Below, piece after piece: positions 1 through 9,136 of a stretch of DNA of 62,703 nt; the first letter of the stretch is position 1, and every line of letters begins with the position of its first letter. The notes beneath the pieces were generated by a model that was not told where the DNA came from, searched no databases, and worked only from the letters and a program-made list of their open reading frames with translations. The stretch comes from an uncultured Lachnospiraceae bacterium (lineage in GTDB: Bacteria; Bacillota; Clostridia; Lachnospirales; Lachnospiraceae): NCBI GenBank assembly GCA_910588755.1, contig CAJUQZ010000005.1:1-62703 (forward strand). The letters are read 5' to 3'. The translations under genes were made by a program, and so were the position numbers.

Positions 1-29
1 TTTATATGGCCTGTTTTTCTGTTGCATCT

Positions 30-842
30 TCAGTGAGTTTCCGAGACTACTCTATTCATAATACTAGAGAGTGTTAGCATATTTTTGTCTGCGTTTTCCT
101 CCGCCGCATTTGTGACAAGCGTGTACTGTACACCATCCAGATCAATATGCGCTCCTGCCATAACCTTGGCATCCATAGCCGCAACCTCTGCATCAGTCCC
201 CTCCAAATCCAAAACCGAACATTGACCACTTGTGACAGATGCTATAATCAGGTTCTGCGTCATTTCCACACTGTGCGAACTAATCAGATATTCCCTGCCG
301 GCAATCGTCACACTGTCACCTAATTTTAATACGTTCATCGTAAAAGACGCCTTTGTGGCGCTCTGCGCCAGCGTTCCGTCAAGACCTGCATCCTTTGCCT
401 CGAGGTATTTGACCACGCGGTCCTCATCGCCCTTTAGAAGATAAATCTCATTGAACTTCGTCGTCTCCGCCACCCTGTCAATCTCTGTGAGCAGCTGATC
501 GACCTCGTCCTGGATTGTCTGGCGGTCCGATAACGCATTCGTACCATTTGCCGCCTTGACTGCAAGCTCGTTCATCCTTTGCAGCATATCATGCACTTCC
601 GTCAATGCACCTTCCGCTGTCTGCACTGCGCTGATACCGTCCTCCGCATTGGCAGAGGCCTGCGTCAGTCCCCTGATCTGCTTTCTCATCTTCTCAGAAA
701 TCGAGAGTCCCGCGGCATCGTCCGCCGCGCGGTTGATCTTATATCCTGATGAGAGCTTCTCGGAAGACTTTGACAATGTACCAGTTGTGATTCCCAGCAT
801 CCTGTCTGCATTCATTGCCCTGAGATTGTGCTGTACTACCAT
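30..842 (-). CDS. Flagellin, truncated at the C-terminus
   Basis: Structural subunit of the flagellar filament. Residues 1-140 are a textbook flagellin N-terminal D0/D1 domain: NLRAMNADRML, then KLSSGYKINRAADDAAGLSISE and a helical stretch with NELAVKAANGT. The rest looks like the variable surface domain found in Lachnospiraceae flagellins. The matching C-terminal D1/D0 helices needed for filament assembly are absent; the frame stops after 270 residues with an unrelated tail. The start is firm: AAGGAGG lies 7 bases before the ATG, behind a SigD-type promoter. The gene may be a decayed copy or may have been cut by a deletion; the window begins 29 bases beyond its end, so I cannot tell which. 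Confidence 0.85.
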   Translation of the reverse strand: MVVQHNLRAMNADRMLGITTGTLSKSSEKLSSGYKINRAADDAAGLSISEKMRKQIRGLTQASANAEDGISAVQTAEGALTEVHDMLQRMNELAVKAANGTNALSDRQTIQDEVDQLLTEIDRVAETTKFNEIYLLKGDEDRVVKYLEAKDAGLDGTLAQSATKASFTMNVLKLGDSVTIAGREYLISSHSVEMTQNLIIASVTSGQCSVLDLEGTDAEVAAMDAKVMAGAHIDLDGVQYTLVTNAAEENADKNMLTLSSIMNRVVSETH

Positions 843-990
843 AATATTACCTCCTTGTAATAGCCGCTGGCTGCCTCACAGCCGCGGCAGAAAAGCGATT
901 CCTTTCGCCCGTTCCTGTTCCCTGAACTTCTGATTTATCAATTTAATGGCCGTTTGGGATGCATTATGATACATTTCGCACACATATATT
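843..990 (-). promoter_or_regulatory. Long flagellin mRNA leader with hairpin and possible CsrA sites
   Basis: About 150 bases separate the predicted SigD start from the flagellin ATG. A stem-loop at 863-888 (GCCGC/GCGGC plus GGCTG/CAGCC arms, loop TGAGG) sits just before the ribosome binding site. The binding site itself reads ACAAGGAGGT, which fits the CsrA consensus, and further GGA motifs lie upstream (around 900-925). In Bacillus, CsrA represses flagellin translation through such leader sites; that role here is inferred. Confidence 0.5.
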
Positions 991-998
991 ATAAATAT

Positions 999-1026
999 AT
1001 ATCGGCTGTTTTTTATATATAATTAA
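999..1026 (-). promoter_or_regulatory. SigD (sigma-28) promoter of flagellin gene
   Basis: On the minus strand the -10 element GCCGATAT (999-1006) matches the SigD consensus exactly. About 15 bases upstream is TAAT/TTAA at 1022-1026, close to the TAAA consensus -35. It points at the flagellin gene, so the transcript would begin near 990. The stretch from 1027 to 1380 holds only a possible gene remnant. Confidence 0.75.
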
Positions 1027-1047
1027 TAGCTGCCGGACTCAAACAGA

Positions 1048-1182
1048 TTATTTATCACTCCAACAAACAAACTGGAAATATTCTGCCAAAGTTTCATCAA
1101 ATTCATTGAGCAAACGCCGAATAGCACCCCATAATTCAGGCAAATGTCTTCGGTTTGGAAGGGCAACTATATACAAAGTTCG
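1048..1182 (-). pseudogene. Possible 3' remnant of an unknown gene
   Basis: A 44-codon open frame on the minus strand ends in TAA and reads like real protein (LPELWGAIRRLLNEFDETLA is within it). It has no start codon with a ribosome binding site and is preceded in frame by TAG. I do not recognise the family. It could be the tail of a lost gene or chance. Confidence 0.25.
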
Positions 1183-1380
1183 CTATCGTATCAGGCTCCT
1201 ATAAACGGGAAAAAACACAGACTCATAATAGATCGTGTTAAAATTTTTGAAGCAGCAGACAGGCATTTTGACAGACCAGAAATGAATCTGGCTGTAAAAG
1301 GGATTTTGCATAGCAGAACTTGTGTTTGCTGTCGTAACAACAATCTATTGTTTCACCCAAAAACGAAAGGAGCAGTTTTT

Positions 1381-1551
1381 ATGAAGGGAAAAAAATCAAA
1401 ATTTACGGTTCGCGTAGAAGAAGACCTGTTGAGAAAACTTAGTTATGTTGCAGAATATAATGCACGTTCTGCAAACAGGGAGGTTGAATTTCTTATGAGA
1501 AAACGAATTGCCGAATTTGAGAAAACGCATGGCAAAATAATACATGAATAA
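1381..1551 (+). CDS. Small Arc-type ribbon-helix-helix DNA-binding protein
   Basis: A 56-residue protein. Residues 5-45 fit an Arc/MetJ ribbon-helix-helix: a beta strand KFTVRVEEDL followed by two helices containing NARSANREVEFLMRKRI. Such proteins bind DNA as dimers and usually act as antitoxins, plasmid regulators or small repressors. I chose the ATG at 1381 because AAAGGAG lies 7 bases upstream; the same frame is open further 5' but shows no protein-like sequence there. It stands alone on the plus strand with no toxin gene beside it, and is followed by a terminator at 1600-1646. Confidence 0.75.
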   Translation: MKGKKSKFTVRVEEDLLRKLSYVAEYNARSANREVEFLMRKRIAEFEKTHGKIIHE

Positions 1552-1599
1552 ACCCTATTTATCATTTCTTTATGGTCTTCTGACTGCTGTAGTCACAGC

Positions 1600-1646
1600 A
1601 AAAATCCCTTCCGGTCTTTCGATCCTGGAAGGGATTCCTGTTTTTA
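1600..1646. terminator. Bidirectional intrinsic terminator
   Basis: ATCCCTTCC (1604-1612) pairs with GGAAGGGAT (1627-1635). It is followed by a T-rich run on the plus strand and flanked by A's, giving T's on the minus strand. It can end both the RHH gene and the converging GH30 remnant. A near-identical stem occurs at 28600-28635. Confidence 0.75.
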
Positions 1647-1684
1647 TGCAGTCAAACGAAAGCATTGTTGAAGCGATATTGTCA

Positions 1685-2702
1685 TTACGATTCCCAGCAG
1701 CATGTCATAATAGAATGCTTTCCAAGCAGCATCTGACCGCTGTGTTTTCCTTCCGCACTGAATACAAAGCCCGCATCCCTGTCCGAGCGGTTCAGCAGCA
1801 CCAGCACTTTGCCGCCGTCCTCGTTCCGAAAAGCTGTCGCCTCGATATCGGGCGAGTACTTTGACACGAGAATGCGCTTTGCGCCGGGGCGGATAAACCG
1901 GCTGAAATGGCCAATATAATAATAGGAACGTTTCACGTCAATCGTGTCCGCATCCACATCACACATCACCGGCGCGTCACAGTAATTTACCACATGATTG
2001 GGACCGCCCTGCTGGTCTAGTATCAGGTTCCAGTCGATAAACCCGTTCATCCCCGCGTTGAAATCCCCGATGATATCGTGCGCGTACATCTCGGCATGCC
2101 GCACTTGATCATCCGCCGCAAGACGTGAATACTCCACGCAGCCCTCCGTGAAAATCAGTTCCTTGTCCGGGTACTGCCTGCGCACCTCCGCCAGGGCATC
2201 AAAGTGTTCTCCTGTGTACCAGTGGAACGCAATGCCATCGACAGCCTCCCTAGCGCCCTCCACGCCGAAGCTCTCTGCGGCGCGCTCAAGAATCTTCTCC
2301 TTGTTGTGATCCCATATATTGATCTTCACATCCGAATGCCGCGCCCTGTCCAGCGCAGGTCTTAGATACCGGCAGGCAAACTCCGCCTCCTCCGCGCCGG
2401 AAAAGATGCAGGAATCCCATGTCTGGACAGCCGCCGGTTCGTTTTGCACGGTCAGCCGCCGCACCGCGATGCCCTCGTCCTGATATGCGCTCACGTAACG
2501 CGCAACCATATCCGCCCACATCTGATAATATTCCTGTCTCAATTTTCCGCCGTGGTTCATCTCTTCGTTGGTCTTCATGAACGCAGGTGGGCTCCACGGC
2601 GATGCCAGGAACTGAATCTTTGGATTGCGCCCCAACGCCGCCTTCTCCTGCTGCTACAGTTTCCTGAAACTGAACTTCCTGATTTGATACATAACATTTC
2701 AT
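1685..2702 (-). pseudogene. GH30-family glycoside hydrolase with an internal deletion
   Basis: GH30 enzymes are retaining beta-glycosidases with a TIM barrel. From 1685 to 2635 the frame gives 316 residues including LASPWSPPAFMKTN, the acid/base glutamate in TVQNEP and the nucleophile glutamate in IFTEGC, plus the C-terminal beta domain. The family usually exceeds 430 residues, so roughly the first third is missing. A good ribosome binding site (GAGGAG) and ATG at 2702 open a different frame (MKCYVSNQEVQF), and the GH30 frame is closed by TAG about 20 bases upstream of 2635. The simplest reading is a deletion plus frame change near 2640-2660. A shortened protein from a TTG near 2635 would lack barrel strands and probably not fold. 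Confidence 0.8.
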
Positions 2703-2798
2703 GCCAAAATCTCCTCTTCATATGATTCCATTTTATTCGTTCCGCTTCGCGTTTGTACGCAATCAAGCAGGAAATACTTTCTCTACACCTCTGTGAAG

Positions 2799-2851
2799 AG
2801 CCGCAGGAAGCTCTCCTTTGGCCCCCTGCCGATGTATCACAAACTGCGGCT
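2799..2851 (-). terminator. Stem-loop directly after the binding-protein gene
   Basis: AGCCGCAG (2799-2806) pairs with CTGCGGCT (2844-2851), starting right after the stop codon of the binding-protein gene. There is no clear T tract, so it may be a stabilising or partial terminator hairpin that sets transporter mRNA apart from the hydrolase remnant. Confidence 0.4.
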
Positions 2852-4252
2852 TTAATTTGCCTGCCCCCACTCCTGCATCTGTATGGTGGATTCTGTCACA
2901 TCTGCACTGTATGCATCATATTTGTCATTTCCAAAAACAATAAATTCAGACAGTCTATAAACATGTTTAAACTTATCGTTGTCGTTGTCCTTCATCGCCT
3001 TCACTTCAGGAGTCAACTCATACAGACCTTCGCTGTTGATTGTGTATGTCTCACCCTCCACGCCGTACTTGCACAGAAGTCCACCGTAGTCCGATATCAG
3101 ATATGTAAAGACTTCGATTGCCTTGATCGGATCTGAACAGTCCTTGGAGATGTAGTTGACCATCCAGCCGGAAAGTCCCGCCTGAGAGAGTGTAGGCGCG
3201 TTGCCCACAGTGCTCTGCGGCCCGTCAATCGCAATGTACTCCGCGTCAGGGTTTGCACTCCTCCACACCTGCAACGGACCTGATCGCTGTGGTGTTCCGC
3301 CGATAAAGAGACATGCGTACTTTCCGGTTTTTACCTTGTCCTCATGCGCTGTGCCGTCATCAGAAAAGTTGTCATCGCTGATCAGACCCGCGCGGTACGC
3401 CTGGCTGAGCGTCCGTATCCATGCAAGATAATCCCCGTCCATATTTCTGTCATACCATGTACCGTCCGCATTCTCGATCGGCACACCCAGAAAGTTCTGC
3501 AGATCTGCCCCCAGGGAGCCTGTGCTGTCCGTCATGGAATTAGAGCCAAACGGAATCAGATCTGGATATTTTTCCTTGATCTGTGTTAAAACGGCGAGAA
3601 ACTGTTCCGGTGTTCCCATCTCCGGATTTCCGAGCGCTTCGTAGACATCTTTGCGGATTGTAAACGCTGTAGTCGCCTTCAACAGTCCACTGTCATACAC
3701 GTCCTGCCCGTTCGAGTAATCCGGATAACCGTATGTCTTGCCGTCAGAGAGCTTGAACCAGTTCAGGGAATCCCTCGACGCCACCTCGTAGAAATACGGA
3801 TCGTATTTGTCCGCCAGGTCATTTAACGGCCACGCCCAGTTTGCGGCGGACTGCGCCACGGAGGAATTGGCATCGAAGACCGTGATGATATCCGGCTTCT
3901 TTCCACCCGCAAAGAAGGTATTCAGCTTCGTGTCATCGCCCGTGATAAACTGCACATCGAGATTCAGGTCTTCTTTGATTTTCTTCGTGACCGTATCGTT
4001 TCCCCAGTCCGTATTCCACCAGTCCGCGTTGACATACCATGTCAGTTCCGTCGTCTCCGTTTTCTGATCCAGCTGCCATGCGGGTTTTGCCGCGTCAAGC
4101 TCGTACCGGTCTGCCGCAAGCTCAGGCAGACCGCCCTTAGCCGAACCGCCATTGGCCCCAGAGCCTTTGTCGCCGCCACAGCCAGACAGCAGTGCCACCG
4201 CTGTTGCCGTAAACAGGATCGTTGACCAATATCGTTTTGCTTTCTTCTTCAT
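2852..4252 (-). CDS. Extracellular sugar-binding lipoprotein of an ABC importer (LplA-like)
   Basis: Membrane-anchored solute-binding protein that would deliver an oligosaccharide to the adjacent permeases. The N-terminus is a lipoprotein signal: KKKAKRYW, a hydrophobic core, and lipobox LLSGC with the acylated Cys near residue 25. A Gly/Ser-rich linker follows, then a family 1-type binding fold (466 residues in all, normal for LplA/LipO-like proteins). The LWYVNADWW-type start of the mature domain (LTWYVNADWWNTDWG) is typical. It is the third gene of a minus-strand operon after two permease genes and before the GH30 remnant. The substrate is unknown; GH30 and GH3 neighbours suggest a beta-glucoside or beta-glucan fragment. 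Confidence 0.88.
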   Translation of the reverse strand: MKKKAKRYWSTILFTATAVALLSGCGGDKGSGANGGSAKGGLPELAADRYELDAAKPAWQLDQKTETTELTWYVNADWWNTDWGNDTVTKKIKEDLNLDVQFITGDDTKLNTFFAGGKKPDIITVFDANSSVAQSAANWAWPLNDLADKYDPYFYEVASRDSLNWFKLSDGKTYGYPDYSNGQDVYDSGLLKATTAFTIRKDVYEALGNPEMGTPEQFLAVLTQIKEKYPDLIPFGSNSMTDSTGSLGADLQNFLGVPIENADGTWYDRNMDGDYLAWIRTLSQAYRAGLISDDNFSDDGTAHEDKVKTGKYACLFIGGTPQRSGPLQVWRSANPDAEYIAIDGPQSTVGNAPTLSQAGLSGWMVNYISKDCSDPIKAIEVFTYLISDYGGLLCKYGVEGETYTINSEGLYELTPEVKAMKDNDNDKFKHVYRLSEFIVFGNDKYDAYSADVTESTIQMQEWGQAN

Positions 4253-4325
4253 AAATGTTCCATCCTTCCTTATTTCATACTATTCTATATTTATGATCTA
4301 TACCTGCCGCATACTAGGCAATCGC

Positions 4326-5207
4326 TTATTCCTTTACTGCGCCAATCATCATGCCCGACACAAAGTGTTTCTGGAGCAGCGGATAAATCACAAGAATTGG
4401 CACAGTCGTCACAACGAACGTGGCAAGCTGTATCCCCCTTGAGGTCGTAGTGATCTCCACGCTCGTCGGATTCTGCATCGATGCCATCTGCGACTGCACA
4501 ATGATCTCGTAGAGCTTCATCTGCAGCGGATACAGCTTTTCGTTCAATATGTACATCTTCGCCGTCATAAAGTCGTTCCACTGCGACACGCCGTGAAAGA
4601 GGGCGATTGTCGCAAGCGCCGGCTTGGACAGCGGCAGCGCAAGCGTGAGAAATATGCGCCAGTATCCTGCGCCGTCAATCTTGGCGGATTCCTCCAGGGA
4701 CTGTGGCAGCTGCCGGAAGAAATTCATCAGGATAATCATGTCATAATAACTGAACAACGCCGGCAGAATATAGACCGCAAAGCTGTCCAGCAGCCCCAGC
4801 GACTTGATCAGCAGATAAGTTGGGATCATGCCGCCCGAGAAAAACATGGTGACAACACCCATGACTGTGTAGAGCTTTCTTCCGCGCAGATACTCCTTGC
4901 TCATGCCGTACGCCACCATCGCGCAGAAAAACACATGGCACACGACGCCGATCAGCGTTTTCAGCACCGATATCAGAAACGCATTCCAGATGCTCGTATC
5001 TGAGAAAACTGCCTTATAATTTGCCGTGGAAAATTCCGCCGGCCAGAAGACGCTTTTACCTGATGCGACCGCAGCCGCACTGCTGAATAAATTGACCACA
5101 ATATTCCACAGCGAAAACATGATGATACAGGTGATCAGCGTAAGCAATAGTTTATTTACGAAATGAAACACTCTGTCCCCGCCAAATCTGATATTCTTTT
5201 GACTCAT
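4326..5207 (-). CDS. ABC sugar permease, LplC/YtcP type
   Basis: Inner-membrane permease (293 residues, full length) of a CUT1-type carbohydrate importer. About six hydrophobic segments are visible, and the EAA loop that contacts the ATPase reads EESAKIDGAGYWRIFLTLALPLSKP around residues 175-205. The C-terminus LLQKHFVSGMMIGAVKE is characteristic of the family. An AGGAGG-type site precedes the ATG, and only 12 bases separate it from the upstream permease gene. No ATPase gene is nearby; these systems commonly share a housekeeping MsmX-type ATPase. Confidence 0.9.
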   Translation of the reverse strand: MSQKNIRFGGDRVFHFVNKLLLTLITCIIMFSLWNIVVNLFSSAAAVASGKSVFWPAEFSTANYKAVFSDTSIWNAFLISVLKTLIGVVCHVFFCAMVAYGMSKEYLRGRKLYTVMGVVTMFFSGGMIPTYLLIKSLGLLDSFAVYILPALFSYYDMIILMNFFRQLPQSLEESAKIDGAGYWRIFLTLALPLSKPALATIALFHGVSQWNDFMTAKMYILNEKLYPLQMKLYEIIVQSQMASMQNPTSVEITTTSRGIQLATFVVTTVPILVIYPLLQKHFVSGMMIGAVKE

Positions 5208-5219
5208 ATCATCATCCTC

Positions 5220-5960
5220 CTATAACACAGACTGTTCATTTAGTTTGCTCGTCAGCTTGTTTTCCGCAACCAGCAATATGACTGACACAATCGAAACGCC
5301 AAGTCCCGCCGCGGACGCATACGAGAAGTCTCCCTGCGCGATACCCATGCGGTACACATAGGAGTTGATGACCTCCGCGCGCGGCTGGTTCTGCGTGTTC
5401 ATCAACACCAGTGTCTGATCCAGGTTCGATCCTAACAGTCCGCTCACTGTCAGAATAAAATTCAGACCGATGATCGTCTTGATCAGCGGCAGCGTGATGC
5501 TCCAGATCTGTCGCACCCGTCCTGCCCCGTCAATCCTTGCCGCCTCATAATACGTCGGGGCGATGCCCGCCATGCTCGCCAGATACAGAATCGTTCCCCA
5601 CCCCATGCTCTTCCACACATCTGACAGGGACGCGATCCACCAGTATTTGTCCGCGTCCAGAAGGATATTTCTCCCCTCCGTTATCAGTCCGAGGGATTTT
5701 AATATGGAATTGAACATTCCGTTGGTGGACATCCAGCTAATCAGCATACCGCCCAACACGATCCATGACAAAAAATGCGGCATGTAGGAGATTGTCTGGA
5801 CTGTCTTTTTAAAAATGCCGTCCTTAAGCTCATAGATCATAACAGCCAAAAGAATCGGCGTGACAAATTCGAACAGCAGTTTCAAAAAACTGATGCCCAG
5901 CGTATTGTACACACTGTCCCAGAAATATTTGTCGGTCAGGATGATACGGAAGTTCTCCAT
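5220..5960 (-). pseudogene. ABC sugar permease, LplB/YteP type, 5' end deleted
   Basis: The partner permease. The remaining 246 residues contain the EAA loop YYEAARIDGAGRVRQIWSITLPLI and five or so membrane segments. LplB proteins are about 300 residues and start with a first membrane helix and a loop ending in a VG(L/M)ENF motif. Here the sequence begins exactly at that motif (GMENFRIIL), with no ribosome binding site before the ATG, and runs straight into an AraC-regulator fragment on the other strand. The first transmembrane segment and promoter are therefore gone and the importer is probably dead. Confidence 0.8.
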
Positions 5961-5962
5961 AC

Positions 5963-6247
5963 CAACACTACCGCCGTCCCCTGTCCCTCGACGAGATCGC
6001 GGACGTAGCGTGCTTCCAAAAAGAATATTTCTGCCATGTTTTCAAGAAAAATATGGGAAAGACCTATCTCGAATACTTAAACGAGATTCGTCTCTCCCAC
6101 ATTTACAAAGATCTGATGCAGACCGACCTGCCGTTAAAGACTATTCTGGAGAATAACGGCTTCACCAACTATAAGCTGTTTCGCCAGCTTTTTTACGAAA
6201 ACTTCCACACGACACCCGGCGAGTACCGCAGGACACACATCTCCTGA
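5963..6247 (+). pseudogene. C-terminal fragment of an AraC-family regulator
   Basis: The frame starting at 5963 reads QHYRRPLSLDEIADVACF and continues through both helix-turn-helix motifs of an AraC/XylS DNA-binding domain, ending TTPGEYRRTHIS at 6247. Only the last 94 residues survive; the sensor domain and start codon are missing. The break coincides with the lost 5' end of the divergent permease gene, so one deletion explains both. The regulator would originally have controlled the divergent transporter operon. Confidence 0.85.
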
Positions 6248-6271
6248 TCGCCCTACTATTTTGGCCCTTCC

Positions 6272-9055
6272 CTACTCGATTTCGGCACACGCCCTAAGTT
6301 CCACCCAGTCGATCACCATGCCCGGCTTTGGAAACAACATCTTCATCCGGTAACTGCCCGCCTCCAGGCAAACGCGCAGGAGTTTCTGCTGAATCCATCT
6401 TCCGTTTGTGCCGTTGGTCTGGAAGGTGGCCAGCTCCGCGCCGTTCAGAACTGCCTTGCAGACGCACTGCGCCTGGTCTGTCTCGTCACACTTTAACAGT
6501 ACGATTACGTCATAGTTTCCCGCCGTTTTTATCGCAAAGCATTTCTCTGCCTCCACCGCGGTCTTCCATGCGATCCTGCCGCTGTCATCCAGCGCGTTTT
6601 CGCCGTGTGCGTCTACACCGAGCGCCTTGATCAGCGGAACGTTCACCACGCCGTTTCCTTCCCGCCCAAACGCCGGCGTCCGCATCAGGAAACCGCAGAT
6701 ATTCATCGCGCACCGCTGCAGTTCCCCTATGGTAAGCCTTCCCGCGCCAAGCGCCTCTATCGTATCATCCCCGTAGGAGTTAAGCTCCGCGCCGTTGTTG
6801 TTCACCACCATGTAGATGTCATTCTGCGCCCTGACCATATCCGCGGTGCGCAGCCTCGAGCACTCGCCGCCCTCTGTGACATCATTCATACATGCCCACC
6901 AGTCTGTCATAACAATGCCGTCATACCCCCATTCTTTTCTCAATATGGTGGTATTCAGGTCATATGCCGACGCTGTCCAGAACCCGTTTACAGGGTTGTA
7001 CGAGGTCATCACCGACTGCGCATTGCCCTCTTTTACCGCGATCTCAAACGATTTCAGGTAGATTTCCCGCAGCGCCCTCTGGGAGACAACCGCATTGACA
7101 ATATGTCTTCCTGTCTCCTGTGAGTTGCAGGCAAAATGCTTGATCGTGGCATGCACGCCCTTTTTTCCGATTCCGCGCACCACTGCCGCAGCCATTCTGC
7201 CCGACACAAGGGGATCTTCCGAAAAATACTCAAAGTTCCGCCCGTTGAGCGGATGTCTGTGAATGTTGATGCCAGGCCCGAGCAGCGCGTCAACCTGATT
7301 CTGCATCATCTCCTCCCCGATACAGGCAAACAGTTCCTCCGCAAGCGTCTCATCCCAGGTACATGCAATCAGTGTCCCGATCGGAACCTGTGCGGCATGG
7401 GAACCGTTGTCCATGCGGATTCCGGACGGCCCGTCCGCACAGCAGGCCACCGGAATGCCAAACCCAAACAGATTGTCGGACACACCGCCAAACGCCGCAG
7501 CCGTCCCCGGCGTCACCTTGAGGCTGCACATGCCCTCTCCCCGCACGATCGCCGCGAGATCCTCCTTGGCAAGCTGCGCGATAAATGCCTCCATCGCACA
7601 GTTTCCCTCTGCCACATCCTTCAACAGCAGTCCCTTATTTCCCGTGTACGGAATGGGCGCGGGCAGTCTGGATTCGATGCGCTCCCTCAAGTCTACTGTC
7701 CTTGTCGGAACCGGTTCATACGCCAGAACCGGCGCGCCGTCCGTTCCCTCTGCCGCGCGCATGCGCTCGAAAGTTTCCACGGGCGCAAACGCCTCCTCGC
7801 ACTGCCTGACCAGAACCGTATCCGCAAGTTTCCAGTCCGCCTCCCTGCCGACCGGCACCTGCTCTGTATCACGCACGCTGGTTCCTGCGTGGAAGCAGTA
7901 TGTGCCTGCCTCGAGCACATAGGCGTCTTTGTACCCGCTGATACCGATGTCGTCATACGAGGCAATCCGGTACGCCGGAACTTCGATTCGCAGTGTTTGC
8001 TCCTCCTGGCAGCCTAGGCTCCTCGTCTTGGCAAACCCGGCCAGCTCCCGTGCGGGCCTTCCCATGCCGCCTGCAGGCTTCTCCACATACAGCTGCACCG
8101 TCTCGCGTCCGCTGTACTGTGCGCCTGTATTTTTCACCTTGCATGTAAATACAAATACGGTCTCCGGGCCGCTTCCGCTCACTGTGACCGCACACTCCGA
8201 TAGGGCAAATTCGGTGTAGGAGAGTCCATACCCAAACGGATAGAGCACGGCATCCTTTGCGAAGGTCTCAAAGTATCGGTAGCCGACATAGATATCTTCC
8301 TGGTATATATTTTTGTCCTTTCCGCCATGATTTCTGTCGGAGGGATAATCCGTAATCTTCCGTGCGATGGTGTCAGTCAGTTTTCCCTGGAAGACCTCTT
8401 TTCCTGCAAGGACGTCCGCTATGCCGTTTCCGCCCTCCATGCCGCCCTGCCATGCGTACACCACCGCCCTGATGTGTGCGCTGTCCTGCACAAAGCCCAT
8501 GTCGATAATGTTCGATACATTGAGCACCACGATCACCTGATCAAAGTTGTCACACACACAGTGGAGCATTTCCCGCTCTGCGCCGGTCAGATAATAGCTG
8601 CCCTCCGCCGCGGCGTTGTCTTTGTCCTCACCTGCCGTCCGGCCGATCACCACGACCGCCTTGTTGGAGACAGCAGCCGCCTCCCCCGCAAGCGCCTGCG
8701 TCACGGGCATTTCCTGCTGGCACCACGGCTCACACGCCCATCCGCCTCCGCCATTGTCAAACGGATGCGCGGCGATCCACTCCGCATAGCACGCTGATAG
8801 CTTTTCATTGAGGCGGACGCCGTTACCGCGGAGTCCGTCCACAAGGTTCGTCGTGTATGGGACATTCACCGCACCGCCGGAACCTGTCCCGCTCCTGTAA
8901 TACTCCTTCTGGCATCTCCCAAACACCGCCACGTTGTCGTCTGCGGTGAGCGGTAGGGCCGCGTTTTCATTTTTCAGGAGAACTGCGCCCTGTGCGGCTG
9001 CCCTTCTGCACAATACTGAAACTTGTTCCTCAGACGAAATTTTTTTCTCTTCCAT
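6272..9055 (-). CDS. GH3-family beta-glycosidase with swapped domain order
   Basis: Cytoplasmic exo-acting glycosidase (no signal peptide), likely a beta-glucosidase. GH3 enzymes normally start with the TIM barrel. Here the alpha/beta sandwich comes first (VLLKNENAALPL near residue 30), then a fibronectin III-like segment near 290-400. The barrel follows with DGPSGIR, KHFACNSQE and the nucleophile aspartate in GIVMTDWWA (about residue 715), and last a C-terminal beta-rich, carbohydrate-binding-like domain of about 120 residues. I place the start at the ATG at 9055 because GAGG lies 9 bases upstream; an ATG at 9061 is too close to it. Two LacI-type operators sit in its promoter, downstream of the lacI-like gene, so it should be derepressed by its sugar. 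Confidence 0.9.
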   Translation of the reverse strand: MEEKKISSEEQVSVLCRRAAAQGAVLLKNENAALPLTADDNVAVFGRCQKEYYRSGTGSGGAVNVPYTTNLVDGLRGNGVRLNEKLSACYAEWIAAHPFDNGGGGWACEPWCQQEMPVTQALAGEAAAVSNKAVVVIGRTAGEDKDNAAAEGSYYLTGAEREMLHCVCDNFDQVIVVLNVSNIIDMGFVQDSAHIRAVVYAWQGGMEGGNGIADVLAGKEVFQGKLTDTIARKITDYPSDRNHGGKDKNIYQEDIYVGYRYFETFAKDAVLYPFGYGLSYTEFALSECAVTVSGSGPETVFVFTCKVKNTGAQYSGRETVQLYVEKPAGGMGRPARELAGFAKTRSLGCQEEQTLRIEVPAYRIASYDDIGISGYKDAYVLEAGTYCFHAGTSVRDTEQVPVGREADWKLADTVLVRQCEEAFAPVETFERMRAAEGTDGAPVLAYEPVPTRTVDLRERIESRLPAPIPYTGNKGLLLKDVAEGNCAMEAFIAQLAKEDLAAIVRGEGMCSLKVTPGTAAAFGGVSDNLFGFGIPVACCADGPSGIRMDNGSHAAQVPIGTLIACTWDETLAEELFACIGEEMMQNQVDALLGPGINIHRHPLNGRNFEYFSEDPLVSGRMAAAVVRGIGKKGVHATIKHFACNSQETGRHIVNAVVSQRALREIYLKSFEIAVKEGNAQSVMTSYNPVNGFWTASAYDLNTTILRKEWGYDGIVMTDWWACMNDVTEGGECSRLRTADMVRAQNDIYMVVNNNGAELNSYGDDTIEALGAGRLTIGELQRCAMNICGFLMRTPAFGREGNGVVNVPLIKALGVDAHGENALDDSGRIAWKTAVEAEKCFAIKTAGNYDVIVLLKCDETDQAQCVCKAVLNGAELATFQTNGTNGRWIQQKLLRVCLEAGSYRMKMLFPKPGMVIDWVELRACAEIE

Positions 9056-9112
9056 ATTCATAATCCTCACTTTTCACTTTTGCATTATTAGAGCGTATTT
9101 GTAACCAACTGA

Positions 9113-9128
9113 ATAAAAACGTTTTTAT
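9113..9128. promoter_or_regulatory. LacI-family operator 1
   Basis: Perfect 16-bp palindrome ATAAAAACGTTTTTAT with the central CG expected for LacI/GalR-family repressors. It lies between the GH3 promoter and start codon. Its centre is 35 bp from operator 2. Confidence 0.85.
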
Positions 9129-9136
9129 TTTGAAAT

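Noticed and set aside
1144..1380. Upstream extension of the small RHH gene
   Set aside because: The ribosome binding site and domain both place the start at 1381; the extension has no family-like sequence.
6605..8797. Long plus-strand frames opposite the GH3 gene
   Set aside because: They are shadows of a GC-rich gene whose minus-strand product is a clear GH3 enzyme.
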